From CAUZIZ01 sp965219855 (GTDB lineage Bacteria; Acidobacteriota; UBA6911; RPQK01; JAJDTT01): a DNA stretch of 64,000 nt. The position numbers and the translations under genes are program-made. The notes under the pieces were generated by a model, which worked only from the letters and a program-made list of their open reading frames with translations, was not told the origin of the DNA and did not search any database. The stretch is from contig CBDCOR010000022.1 in NCBI GenBank assembly GCA_965219855.1, positions 682,001-746,000 on the forward strand, given 5' to 3'. This document shows positions 9,812 through 19,647 of the stretch, piece after piece. Each line of letters starts with the position of its first letter. The stretch's first letter is position 1.

Positions 9812-10065
9812 GAATCCTTCTCGGAATTCGATTGGGCTGGACGTAGCGTCAGGCGGGCGGCGGTCTCGCGGCGCAGCGCTACCTCTGAGCCATCGACGCG
9901 GAAGATGCGGGGGTCGCCAAAGGGCGACCGGCCGGCGGCACCCACCAGGGTGCCCGGCAAGAATCCCAACTCCATTAGCCGGCGGGTCTCTGCTTCCGGC
10001 AGCTCGATGGAATCGAGGATCCCTTCTTCACCCTGAACTAGATCATCAAGCGTGTGCGGAGGCAT
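9808..10065 (-). CDS. feoA: FeoA small SH3-like regulator of FeoB
   Basis: 85 residues from the MPPHTLDDL start; a start 17 codons upstream (10116) is also open, but the shorter form fits the family's usual 75-85 residues. Typical features are LxxLxxGExGxI, then RRLMELGFLPGTLV and a closing AALRRETAARLTL-like beta strand. A cytoplasmic SH3-like protein required for FeoB-dependent Fe(II) uptake. Translationally coupled to feoB. Confidence 0.93.
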   Translation of the reverse strand: MPPHTLDDLVQGEEGILDSIELPEAETRRLMELGFLPGTLVGAAGRSPFGDPRIFRVDGSEVALRRETAARLTLRPAQSNSEKDS

Positions 10066-10156
10066 AGGCGTCTCAGTCCAGAATCGAAGATGCGCTAAGC
10101 GAATAAGCATCACCATTAACTCTCATCCGTGCACCCTATTCTAGCGACAACAACAA

Positions 10157-11584
10157 CTAAAAATTGTAACCCAGGGCGACATTAACCTGATTCACTCCCG
10201 TTTGCGCCTTGTTGCGATTCCACACAAAATCCGACTTGATGACGATATTGGGGATGGGCTTGAATTCCAGTCCCAGGGTCTGAAAGGTACGGTCCCTCTT
10301 GGGATTCCGGAAGAAACCTGTGGGGACTACCTTCTGGGTATCGAGGATCTCGTACCGGTAGTAAGGCGTCACCCGAATATCGGCTCTGAATTGGGACAGC
10401 AGGTTATACCCGATCTGGAGATATCCCCCCTCAAGGCTCTCGCCGATGCTAGCGTTGCCCGTGAGGCCCAACGATTGGTTCAATCGGGTCACATCGTCCA
10501 GGTGGGCCCAAGCGTACAGCGCCCGTACATCCAGACCCCGCAACCGGGCCTGTCCGTGCAGCTCGCCGATCGTAGTTCCAACATCCAGCTCGCTCCCTTC
10601 GAAAAGCGCTCCCTGATCCGAAGCGCCGTTGTAGAGAGAGCCACCGAAGAAGACTCCCGGCGTCGGATTCACGTCCAGACGCGCCACCACGGCCATATCC
10701 GTGGCAGCCGTTTCCGAACCCTTTTGACGTCCTCCCCGAAGACCATCGGACCTGAAGCGGAAACCCTGCAAGCCGTTGATCAAGTAGACTCGATAGTCGA
10801 AGATTCCCACCGATCCAACTACTCCGAAGCCGTTCTCTCGCCAGGTGGAGGGTATGATTCGACGTTCGGTCTCGGGACGCAGTGCCCCCATGAAAACGGT
10901 AGGCTCGTGCAGCTCGTTGACCAATCCCATTGGGACTAGGAGAAGTCCGCCCCGCAGCGAGAGGTAGTCATTCGCAATGAAGTCCAGATAGGCGAATTCG
11001 ACCGACGCAGATCCCTCCAAGCTAGTGGACGCATGTTCGAACTCAATCTCCGAATTGAAGACGAAGCGGTCGTTGAAGCGGTACCCGGCATAGATGATGG
11101 CCCGCAGGAAATCGAGCTGGGTTGATTCCCTGACAGGATCTCCAAGCTCGTTCTCGGCACCGAAGTTGTTGTAGAGCATCTCACCATATCCGGCGATCGA
11201 AACACCTTCCTGCCTCCGATAGACAGAGGCGGCTGAAGGTCCCAGGCCTCTGGCTCGGGCCTCTTCGTCGGTGACCTCGATGAGCGGTTCTCCACTTCTT
11301 ATGAGCTCCACCTCAGCGGCCAGGATGTCGAGCTGGCGGCGAAGTTCTTGAAGCTCCTCGGAGGGACCATCCTGGGCTGGACTCGGGGGAGGCGCCACCA
11401 CTTTTTCGGTGCTGTTCTGGGCCTCCAGAGCCTCCAGTCTGCGCTCCAACTCCTCCAGCTTCGCCTTCAGCTGGTCCTTCTCTGAGCTCAGCGCTGAGGG
11501 CACCAGCAGGGTGAGCCACGAGGCCAGCAGTCCATATTTGAAGAGCACGGAGACTTTTCCACGTCTTGATGCGGTTGTGTACAC
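10157..11584 (-). CDS. Outer-membrane beta-barrel protein with N-terminal coiled coil
   Basis: 475 residues starting from GTG at 11584; GAGGAGG lies five bases upstream on the minus strand. A signal peptide (LFKYGLLASWLTLLVPSALS) is followed by a heptad-rich coiled coil (LKAKLEELERRLEALEAQN and a second short one to about residue 95). About 350 residues of alternating beta strands follow, ending in the aromatic C-terminus ALGYNF expected for BAM-dependent insertion. The layout is like OprO/P or OmpP1-type porins with a periplasmic trimerisation coil. Being directly upstream of feoAB and downstream of a Fur-like palindrome, it may let Fe(II) or another iron form cross the outer membrane; that role is an inference. 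Confidence 0.8.
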   Translation of the reverse strand: MYTTASRRGKVSVLFKYGLLASWLTLLVPSALSSEKDQLKAKLEELERRLEALEAQNSTEKVVAPPPSPAQDGPSEELQELRRQLDILAAEVELIRSGEPLIEVTDEEARARGLGPSAASVYRRQEGVSIAGYGEMLYNNFGAENELGDPVRESTQLDFLRAIIYAGYRFNDRFVFNSEIEFEHASTSLEGSASVEFAYLDFIANDYLSLRGGLLLVPMGLVNELHEPTVFMGALRPETERRIIPSTWRENGFGVVGSVGIFDYRVYLINGLQGFRFRSDGLRGGRQKGSETAATDMAVVARLDVNPTPGVFFGGSLYNGASDQGALFEGSELDVGTTIGELHGQARLRGLDVRALYAWAHLDDVTRLNQSLGLTGNASIGESLEGGYLQIGYNLLSQFRADIRVTPYYRYEILDTQKVVPTGFFRNPKRDRTFQTLGLEFKPIPNIVIKSDFVWNRNKAQTGVNQVNVALGYNF

Positions 11585-11776
11585 ACAATCCTCCTCGGGG
11601 CAAAGTGAGTGGCTCCTCCCGTTTACCCGCCGGGCAGGGGAGCCTTATACTGAAGGACGGCCTTCTGTCGAGGGCCCCAAAAAAGGCTAGGGATGCGCCG
11701 ACACCACCGGCGCGTCCCCACTCCAGCGACGCTCTCCCCAGAATCAACACGGCCCGGGCCAAGGAGTCCAGGGCCG

Positions 11777-11805
11777 TTATTGAAATTGAATTTCAATTTC
11801 AATAA
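11777..11805. promoter_or_regulatory. 29-bp perfect palindrome, Fur-box-like operator
   Basis: Two 14-base arms, TTATTGAAATTGAA and its exact reverse complement, flank a single T at 11791. The core fits the 7-1-7 dyad architecture of Fur-family operators (AATTGAA-T-TTCAATT), although the sequence differs from the E. coli consensus. It lies about 193 bases upstream of the porin start and ahead of the porin-feoA-feoB cluster, so an iron-responsive repressor is the likely ligand. Confidence 0.65.
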
Positions 11806-11956
11806 ATCTTCTCGCCCTTGTCAAGTGCGAATTGGGAATTGGTGGCCGGGGAACTTTTCAAGTCTCGGGCCCGCCCCCGGCCACCGTTGGAACATCCAGG
11901 AACAAACTTCTCCCCGCGTCAAGGCTCACCGCCTAGGTCGAAGGCGTAGCCGCGGA

Positions 11957-11989
11957 GTAGGATCGGCACTCTTGCGGTGCCCACCCTAC
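11957..11989. repeat. REP-like hairpin
   Basis: GTAGGATCGGCAC ... GGTGCCCACCCTAC forms an imperfect stem. A similar stem (GTAGGACGGGCA ... TGCCCATCCTAC) occurs at 31438-31465, so this is a small dispersed intergenic palindrome. Confidence 0.5.
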
Positions 11990-12017
11990 CCGCATCAAGC
12001 CTGATATCTTGCACTAA

Positions 12018-13285
12018 CCCCAAAATAAGCGCAAGTTCGAAAATAGACCCCTTTGTCGGCTCCGAGGAGCCATTTTGGAGACCTAAATTCTAAATTTCGG
12101 CGCGAAGTCACTCAGAACAGGCACGTGTTCAGCTGTCCTCCACGCCGATCGCTCAGGGAAAACGATTCTGCCCTCTTGGGGGGCGTTTGTAGAGACACCT
12201 CGCCCCAGCTCTGGCGACCCTCGGAGCTACTTTATCTCCTTTCAGTTTCAGGTAGCTGGCCGGTGTTTCAACCACTTACTGCCTTCCAAGAGAAGACGGC
12301 TCCAACCATTGACATCCAGCAGCCGATAGACCAACTGTCGGCCCCTGCGCAAAATCTGGCAGGGCATTTCAATGACCTCTCACAGGAAACGGCGATACTC
12401 CATCTTCACCAGCTGTCGGGCTTGCAGGCGCACCTTCCGAAAACCCGCCTCTCGAACCAGCTCGATACTCCGATCCAGCCATTCGGCCGCTCCCTCATGA
12501 GAGGGACGGTTGCCCGAGCGGTTGACCGCATAGAGCACCTCTCCCGTATTGGCCAGCGTCACGATCAGCGGCGCATAGCCCCACTGCCCGTCGTAGCTGA
12601 TCTCCATCCCTTCCTTGCATTCGCCGCTCGTGGGGGCCATCGTCCCATCCACGTCGATCTCCGCCCGTTGGAAGAAACGGGCCGGTTGTTGGGCCCAGAC
12701 CTTGAGGCGGCTGGCATTGACGGCTTCCATCAGATCCACCACGTCGGGCGCGTCAAAGCGGCGCACAAAGTCTCCGGCCGTGCTGGGGGCGGGGATCTTC
12801 TCGGCTCCCACCGCCTCCAGGAAACTCACACTCTGACGTCGCAGTTCAATATCCTGATAGCGGGTCCCGCCCGTGGCCACGTTGTAGATCAGGCTCAGGA
12901 CGTGGTCCGATTCGTGGTACGGTTGGTGGCGTTTGAGCAGCGTCACCGCCTGGTCAATGGCTTTCCCCAGCCCACTCCACTTCACCACCTGCTGCAGCAG
13001 CCCCAGACCACCGTAACTGACCGCACCCGTTTTCTCCGAGACCTCGTAGCTGATGACCTCGGGCGAGAGCACCGGTTTCGGGTCTTGACCGTTCCAGCTG
13101 GGGCTCAATCGCTGAGCAACCTCTGCTTCCCGTTTGCGGATGATTGCGCTATCCTTTTTCTTCACCTGAAATGCCTCCTTTCGGCTTGTTCTGAAGTTTC
13201 TTTGACAACCCCAGAATACCCGTCAGGTCTGGCATTTCAGGTGTTTACATGTGGTTTAGTCCACTTTCATCCACTTCTTTTGGGA
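12018..13285 (-). mobile_element. IS1380-family element, internally deleted copy A
   Basis: 1268 bp, flanked by the 4-bp duplication CTAA (12014-12017 and 13286-13289). Ends are CCCAAAATAAG and, inverted, CCCAAAAGAAG. Compared with the full copies B and C (1871 bp) it lacks exactly 603 bp. The deletion joins two GCAG tetramers and removes 201 codons in frame, including the GDTDFS catalytic Asp block. It cannot encode an active transposase but could be mobilised in trans. Confidence 0.93.
12380..13165 (-). pseudogene. Truncated IS1380 transposase
   Basis: 261 codons: identical to the start of the 506-residue transposase up to EAGFRKVRL, then joined in frame to QARQLVKMEYRRFL, where a CGA to TGA change creates a premature stop. 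The first Asp region (EIDVDGTMAP) is kept, while the second Asp and the Glu region are gone. Confidence 0.9.
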
Positions 13286-13331
13286 CTAACGAAGTGAAGT
13301 CTTTAGGGTCTTCACTCAAGGGGTCAATGAA

Positions 13332-14378
13332 GTGCGCTCCAATCTTCAGCGTTTGTTCGGGTGGTTGCAGACAAGCCTGCTATGCCTGACGTTGCTCAAT
13401 CTGTGTGCTCTGTACGTTGAGGCAGGCCGAGCCAAACTGGTGTTGGCAGATACGACCTTCGTCTTTGCAACTGTTGCCGAGGGAAGGAAGGCGCTCGGAA
13501 GGCGAGACGATTTCATCAATCAGCTCAGTCCCTTCGATCGATCCGCACGTCTGAAAACAGACCGCGAGGTTTCCAAATCAGAGCTCCTTGATTTCGTAAA
13601 GCAACAGCTGCTGGGCTGGACGGAAGCAGAGAAAAAACAGATGGCGTCCGCTCTTGAAGGCGTACGATCGGCGCTGGAAACATTGGAGCTCCCGCTGCCT
13701 CAGAGGATCTACCTCGTCAAGACCACGGGAAGGGATGAAAGCGGGGCAGCCTACACGCGCGGCCGGGCCATCGTCTTTCCTGCCACCAAACTCAAGGCAA
13801 AGCCGATGGCAATCCAAAGGATCATCTGTCACGAGCTATTCCACATCCTATCCCGAGCGAATCCGGATCTGAAGGAACGACTCTATCAGGCTATCGGCTT
13901 CAAGAAGTGTCCTGGAGTTCAGTTCCCGGCCTCGCTCGCATCCCGAAGGCTCACGAATCCCGACGCACCCACAAACGAGCACTGCATTCGAGTACAGGTC
14001 GACGGGGAGCCCGCCTGGGCTGTCCCCATACTCTTCGCCAACCGCGAGAAGTACGAAGTTGGAAGCGGGAAAGAGCTCTTTGACTACCTTCAATTCAAGT
14101 TCCTGTTGGTCGATCGAAGCTCCGCTCCGCTGGAGGTCCGACCAAGATACGCTGGGACGAGTCCAGCCCTGGTAGGAATGGACGGGATTTCGGGCTTTTT
14201 CGAACAGGTTGGCAGAAACACGAAATACATCATTCATCCTGAGGAGATCCTTGCCGACAACTTCGCACTCCTCGTTCTGAGACAGGATGCGGTGGCATCG
14301 CCAGACGTCCTGATCAGGATGAGAAAGGCGTTGTCAGGAGGGGCAGCCAAGCGAGAGGATCCAGAGAGTCAGGACTAG
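13332..14378 (+). CDS. Secreted HExxH zinc metalloprotease-like protein
   Basis: 348 residues from a GTG start. An N-terminal hydrophobic segment (residues 10-30) looks like a signal peptide or anchor. HELFH at 167-171 supplies two zinc-binding His and the catalytic Glu, and EEILADNF near 304-311 offers the third ligand in a gluzincin-like arrangement. No closer family could be named. The truncated IS1380 copy A lies only 46 bases upstream and may have separated it from its native promoter. Confidence 0.75.
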   Translation: MRSNLQRLFGWLQTSLLCLTLLNLCALYVEAGRAKLVLADTTFVFATVAEGRKALGRRDDFINQLSPFDRSARLKTDREVSKSELLDFVKQQLLGWTEAEKKQMASALEGVRSALETLELPLPQRIYLVKTTGRDESGAAYTRGRAIVFPATKLKAKPMAIQRIICHELFHILSRANPDLKERLYQAIGFKKCPGVQFPASLASRRLTNPDAPTNEHCIRVQVDGEPAWAVPILFANREKYEVGSGKELFDYLQFKFLLVDRSSAPLEVRPRYAGTSPALVGMDGISGFFEQVGRNTKYIIHPEEILADNFALLVLRQDAVASPDVLIRMRKALSGGAAKREDPESQD

Positions 14379-14758
14379 CCGACCGGCCGAGCCTGATGTT
14401 CCACTCCAGAAATGGCCACACCGAACAAGCCCCGGAAACCGACGGTCCAGATCGCTCTCTTCGGGGCGGAGTGCAGTTTGACAGAAACTGTTCACAGAGC
14501 CCATCATGATCGGCCGAAGGACATGGTCGAAACCAAGGGCGAGCAGGTCGGGTTTGGCATATTCAAGGGAGTGTATACACCTAGTCTGCTCACCATCCTG
14601 GGCGTGATCATGTACCTGCGCTTCGGCTGGGTTCTGGGGAACGTGGGCCTGACCCAGACTCTGCTCATCGTTGTTCTTTCAACCTCCATCACCTTCCTCA
14701 CAGCCCTTTCGATTGCCGCGACGGCTACCAACATACGGGTGGGTGGGGGAGGTGCTTA

Positions 14759-16057
14759 GGAGGAGTAAATAAATAAAGGTGTCAATATATAGTTAGTAAT
14801 GCTATGCTGCACATGCATGGATACGCTGACCGAATTGACGGAGAAATTCCGCTCTGTATGGCCCCTGTTGGATGAACGAACGCGGCGGATTATGGCGGCC
14901 AGTGAAGCGAGAGCGTTGGGCCATGGCGGAGTCAGTTTGGTACGCCGTGCCTGCGGACTGTCGCGCAAGGCAATCGCTAAAGGAATCCGTGAAATCGAAG
15001 AGGGTTTCGTGCCCATGGAAGGCCGCATCCGGCGGCCCGGAGCGGGAGGCAAGCCCCTGACGGTTTCGGACCCGGGGCTGGTGGAGCAATTGGAAGAAAT
15101 GATCGAGGTCCAAACTCGGGGTGACCCGGAGTCTCCGTTGCGTTGGATTTGCAAGAGCACGCGGGCCATCGCGAAAGAACTGGCCCGGCACAAACACCCG
15201 GTCAGTCATACGAAGGTGGCGCAGATCCTTCACGACCTCGACTACAGTCTGCAGAGCAATCGGAAGACCGAGGAAGGGAAAGATCATCCGGACCGCGACG
15301 CCCAGTTTCGGCACATCAGCGCCACCGTCAGACACTGCCTGAGGGAAGGCAGTCCGGTCATTTCCGTGGATACCAAGAAGAAAGAACTCATCGGCAACTA
15401 CGACAACGCGGGCCAGCAATGGCTTCCCGCCGGGCAGCCGATCAAGGTTCAGGGTCATGACTTTCCCACTCCCGACGTTCCCCGTGCCTATCCTTACGGC
15501 GTTTATGACATTGGGCGCAATACCGGCTTTGTCAATGTCGGCACCGATCACGACACGGGAGCGTTTGCGGTCGCCTCCATTCGCGGCTGGTGGCGCCAGG
15601 AAGGGAGACGGATCTATCCGAATGCAAGAACGATACTGATCACCGCCGACGCCGGCGGGAGCAACGGTTGGCGGTTGCGCCTTTGGAAATTTGAGTTGCA
15701 GAAGTTCGCAGACGAAACGGGCCTCCCGGCTTCGGTCTGTCATTTTCCACCCGGCACCAGCAAATGGAACAAGATCGAACACCGCCTCTTTTCTTTCATC
15801 TCTTCGAACTGGCGCGGCGAACCTTTACGAGACTACGAAACAATTGTTCAACTCATCGCGAAGACAACGACAGCTAAAGGACTCAAAGTGACGTGCCGGC
15901 TAGATCGCCGCAAGTATCCCACTGGACGCAAAGTCTCCAATGAAGAAATGAAACGAATCCAGATGCGGCCCAACCCGTTCCATGGCGAATGGAATTAATG
16001 TAATAGAACCGAACTCCGCCGAATCATAACATGATACCTTTATTTATTTACGATTCC
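14759..16057 (+). mobile_element. ISAzo13-family insertion sequence
   Basis: 1299 bp with a 3-bp TTA duplication at 14756-14758 and 16058-16060. Terminal inverted repeats of about 26 bp share GTAAATAAATAAAGGT plus outer GGA. It is inserted in the permease gene between GGGGA and the FMISRS codons. Confidence 0.93.
14817..15998 (+). CDS. ISAzo13-family transposase
   Basis: About 393 residues from MDTLTEL (an in-frame ATG at 14799 would add six). It has an N-terminal helix-turn-helix (SLVRRACGLSRKAIAKGIRE), and the catalytic core includes VISVDTKKKELIGN, ILITADAGGSNG and GTSKWNKIEHRLFSF, providing the DDE residues of the ISAzo13 family. The frame is complete, so this copy may be active. Confidence 0.93.
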   Translation: MDTLTELTEKFRSVWPLLDERTRRIMAASEARALGHGGVSLVRRACGLSRKAIAKGIREIEEGFVPMEGRIRRPGAGGKPLTVSDPGLVEQLEEMIEVQTRGDPESPLRWICKSTRAIAKELARHKHPVSHTKVAQILHDLDYSLQSNRKTEEGKDHPDRDAQFRHISATVRHCLREGSPVISVDTKKKELIGNYDNAGQQWLPAGQPIKVQGHDFPTPDVPRAYPYGVYDIGRNTGFVNVGTDHDTGAFAVASIRGWWRQEGRRIYPNARTILITADAGGSNGWRLRLWKFELQKFADETGLPASVCHFPPGTSKWNKIEHRLFSFISSNWRGEPLRDYETIVQLIAKTTTAKGLKVTCRLDRRKYPTGRKVSNEEMKRIQMRPNPFHGEWN

Positions 16058-16497
16058 TTATTTTATGATCTCCCGCTCGCTGGGACTGGAGCCGGGCGCG
16101 GCAATAGGACTCCCGCTTTTCTTTTCGCAGGCACTTGTCATCTCCTTCTACATCACGGGTTTTGCCGAGTCCATCAACACGCTGTTTCCGATGCTGCCTT
16201 TGAAGCTGGTGGGGATAGCGACGTTGGTGATCCTAACCGCCCTTGCCCTTCTTTCGGCTGACCTGGCGCTGAAGGCCCAGTACTTCATTTTGGCCCTGAT
16301 TGGGATCTCTCTGGTTTCCCTGTTTGCCGGAGGCGTTCCAGAGGGTGGATTGGAAGCAGTCGGAGCGGTTCCCGAAAAGAGTCCTTTTGGGGTAGTCTTC
16401 GGGGTTTTCTTCCCTGCCGTCACTGGAATCGAGGCGGGAATCGCGCTCTCCGGAGACCTCAAGAATCCCTCAAAAGCCTTGCCGCTGGGCACACTAG

Positions 16498-18368
16498 CCC
16501 CAAAATAAGCGCAAGTTCGAAAATAGACCCCTTTGTCGGCTCCGAGGAGCCATTTTGGAGACCTAAATTCTAAATTTCGGCGCGAAGTCACTCAGAACAG
16601 GCACGTGTTCAGCTGTCCTCCACGCCGATCGCTCAGGGAAAACGATTCTGCCCTCTTGGGGGGCGTTTGTAGAGACACCTCGCCCCAGCTCTGGCGACCC
16701 TCGGAGCTACTTTATCTCCTTTCAGTTTCAGGTAGCTGGCCGGTGTTTCAACCACTTACTGCCTTCCAAGAGAAGACGGCTCCAACCATTGACATCCAGC
16801 AGCCGATAGACCAACTGTCGGCCCCTGCGCAAAATCTGGCAGGGCATTTCAATGACCTCTCGCAGGAAACGGCGATACTCCATCTTCACCAGCTCTCGGG
16901 CTTGCAGTCGCGCCGGCAGCACCAACCCCATCCAGGCCTTCAGATTCCAGGCTTGAGCCGCAATCACCAGATAGGCCCAGTTGGCTACCAGCGTATCCGA
17001 GGGCATCCGCAGGGCCTCGACTCCGTTCTTGAGTTGTTCAATGACGTTCTCCTGGTTGCAGCGCCGGTTGTTTTCCCGTACGACTCCCGCCGTTCCCAAC
17101 GTTCTGGCCGAGATATTGGTGACATAAAAGTGGTAGCGCGTCTGCGGCAGCAGCCGCTTCTGGCCTTTCTCGACCAGGATCGTCTTGCGCAAGATCACCA
17201 TCCGATAGGTTCGCTTCGCTTTGCTCGGACGGTAGTCGATCTCCGCAATCTCTTCCCGTTCCAGCGTCAGCGTCTTGAACCCGCGTCTCTTGACAATCTC
17301 CGGCTTCACTTTGTCCCGCCGCTGGCGCCGCTTCTTCCCTTTTCCTTTCCCCTGGCTGGGGCGCCCCAGCTCTTTCCATCTCGCTTCTGGCAACGCCTCC
17401 GCCCACTTGACGAAGCTCGGATGGGCGTCGATCCCGAAGTCAAACTCCACGCCCGCCTCCGTCCAACGGTCAAAATGAGCCGTCAGCGAAAAATCCGTGT
17501 CCCCGCGCAGGCGCACCTTCCGAAAACCCGCCTCTCGAACCAGCTCGATACTCCGATCCAGCCATTCGGCCGCTCCCTCATGAGAGGGACGGTTGCCCGA
17601 GCGGTTGACCGCATAGAGCACCTCTCCCGTATTGGCCAGCGTCACGATCAGCGGCGCATAGCCCCACTGCCCGTCGTAGCTGATCTCCATCCCTTCCTTG
17701 CATTCGCCGCTCGTGGGGGCCATCGTCCCATCCACGTCGATCTCCGCCCGTTGGAAGAAACGGGCCGGTTGTTGGGCCCAGACCTTGAGGCGGCTGGCAT
17801 TGACGGCTTCCATCAGATCCACCACGTCGGGCGCGTCAAAGCGGCGCACAAAGTCTCCGGCCGTGCTGGGGGCGGGGATCTTCTCGGCTCCCACCGCCTC
17901 CAGGAAACTCACACTCTGACGTCGCAGTTCAATATCCTGATAGCGGGTCCCGCCCGTGGCCACGTTGTAGATCAGGCTCAGGACGTGGTCCGATTCGTGG
18001 TACGGTTGGTGGCGTTTGAGCAGCGTCACCGCCTGGTCAATGGCTTTCCCCAGCCCACTCCACTTCACCACCTGCTGCAGCAGCCCCAGACCACCGTAAC
18101 TGACCGCACCCGTTTTCTCCGAGACCTCGTAGCTGATGACCTCGGGCGAGAGCACCGGTTTCGGGTCTTGACCGTTCCAGCTGGGGCTCAATCGCTGAGC
18201 AACCTCTGCTTCCCGTTTGCGGATGATTGCGCTATCCTTTTTCTTCACCTGAAATGCCTCCTTTCGGCTTGTTCTGAAGTTTCTTTGACAACCCCAGAAT
18301 ACCCGTCAGGTCTGGCATTTCAGGTGTTTACATGTGGTTTAGTCCACTTTCATCTACTTCTTTTGGGT
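16498..18368 (-). mobile_element. IS1380-family element, full copy B
   Basis: 1871 bp with CTAG on both sides (16494-16497 and 18369-18372). It lies between the truncated permease gene and the DUF2298 gene. A 13-bp inverted repeat (CACCTGAAATGCC and complement) flanks the transposase ribosome binding site. Confidence 0.95.
16728..18248 (-). CDS. IS1380-family transposase (copy B)
   Basis: 506 residues, GTG start with GAAAGGAGG upstream. DDE-type catalytic core: EIDVDGTMAP, RLRGDTDFSLT and the C-terminal NRRCNQENVIEQLKNG block that carries the Glu in IS1380 proteins. Nearly identical to copy C, showing recent transposition. Confidence 0.95.
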   Translation of the reverse strand: MKKKDSAIIRKREAEVAQRLSPSWNGQDPKPVLSPEVISYEVSEKTGAVSYGGLGLLQQVVKWSGLGKAIDQAVTLLKRHQPYHESDHVLSLIYNVATGGTRYQDIELRRQSVSFLEAVGAEKIPAPSTAGDFVRRFDAPDVVDLMEAVNASRLKVWAQQPARFFQRAEIDVDGTMAPTSGECKEGMEISYDGQWGYAPLIVTLANTGEVLYAVNRSGNRPSHEGAAEWLDRSIELVREAGFRKVRLRGDTDFSLTAHFDRWTEAGVEFDFGIDAHPSFVKWAEALPEARWKELGRPSQGKGKGKKRRQRRDKVKPEIVKRRGFKTLTLEREEIAEIDYRPSKAKRTYRMVILRKTILVEKGQKRLLPQTRYHFYVTNISARTLGTAGVVRENNRRCNQENVIEQLKNGVEALRMPSDTLVANWAYLVIAAQAWNLKAWMGLVLPARLQARELVKMEYRRFLREVIEMPCQILRRGRQLVYRLLDVNGWSRLLLEGSKWLKHRPAT

Positions 18369-19647
18369 CTAGTCCTCCAGTTCATCAGTGTCTCCGTCCT
18401 TCCGATCACATTCCGTTTCTTCACGCAGTTTGCTGATCGTGGATACTGTTTGAACAAGGCGCTAGCTGTGTTTCTTGTCAGCTTGATCTCTTGGGTGGGT
18501 ACGAGCTACGGGCTCCTACGCAACGAGATCGGAGGTGCCTGGCTGGCGCTGATGCTGTTGGCGTTGGTGGCAGCTTTCGGAGCCTTCTCCCGAGAGGAAT
18601 CTCGAGACCTGAGTCGCTGGCTCCGCTCCAACTTCCCGATCGTTCTGGCTGGTGAGCTGCTTTTTCTGATCGCGTTTGTTGGTTGGGCTTTGGTCCGCTC
18701 CTACGATCCAGGCATCCGGCATACCGAGCAGCCCATGGATCTGATGTTCCTGAACGCCATCTGGAGCAGCCCCACTTTCCCGCCCCACGATCCCTGGCTG
18801 GCCGGCTACGCCATCAGTTACTACTACTTCGGCTACTGGATGCTCAACACCCTGGGACAGTTGGCCAACGTGCCCCCCGAGACCATATACAACCTGGGAC
18901 AAGCTTGTTGGTATGGGCTTCTGCTGCTAGGAAGCTTCGGGATTGGTTACAACCTGTGGGCGCCGCGACCAGCCAGCCAGGGTGGTCGTACTTCGACTCC
19001 TGGAGGGGGGCGCTATCTCTGCGGTTTGCTGTCCGCCTTGCTGGTGGCTGTCATGGGAAACCTGGAGATTCTTCTGGAGTTGGCTCATAGCGCTGGCTGG
19101 AGCTTCCAGAAGCTGGCTACTTGGTTTGACGTCCACAATTTTCCCCCGTCAGCCGTCGGCATGAGGGACGATCCTTGGTGGTGGTGGCGTGCCAGCAGGG
19201 TGCTTCAAGACTATACCTCCAACGGTCAGCATATCGAGGTCATCGATGAGTTTCCGGCGTTCAGCTACGTCCTGGGGGATAATCATCCCCATCTCCTGGC
19301 GATGCCATTCGTCCTGCTGGCAGTGGGTCTGGGTCTGAATCTGTTCCTTGCCAGGGAGCGTTCTCCGCGGCGGGAAGGGTCTAATATCGTCTCGTTGGCT
19401 TGGCGGGATCTACTGCGATTCATCCCTTCGGGCAGCCCCGGTCTGCTGCTTCTCATCAGCTGCAGCGGGGCACTCTTCTTTCTGAACTCCTGGGATTACC
19501 CTGGAGGCTGGCTGCTCCTGGTGCTCTGCTTCCTGAGTGCTCTGCGGGGTAGTGTGCAAGTGGCCGACCCTCCCATTCGCACCCTGTGGACCACTCTGTT
19601 TTTCGGACTCGTTCTGGGTGTGGGAGCCCTGCTGCTCTATCTCCCAT

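Larger units (their letters stand above)
14412..16497 (+). pseudogene. SLC12-type cation-chloride cotransporter / amino-acid permease gene, interrupted and truncated
   Basis: The first part (start at 14412, or more likely MVETKGEQVGFGIF at 14523) carries the family signature VYTPSLLTILGVIMYLRFGW and runs to NIRVGGGGA. It resumes after the ISAzo13 copy at 16058 with FMISRSLGLEPGAAIGLP and reads through several membrane helices to SKALPLGTL, where IS1380 copy B begins. Excising the ISAzo13 element and one TTA duplication restores the frame. Only about 250 of the usual 700 or more residues are present; the rest is missing beyond copy B, so the gene was already truncated. Confidence 0.85.
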
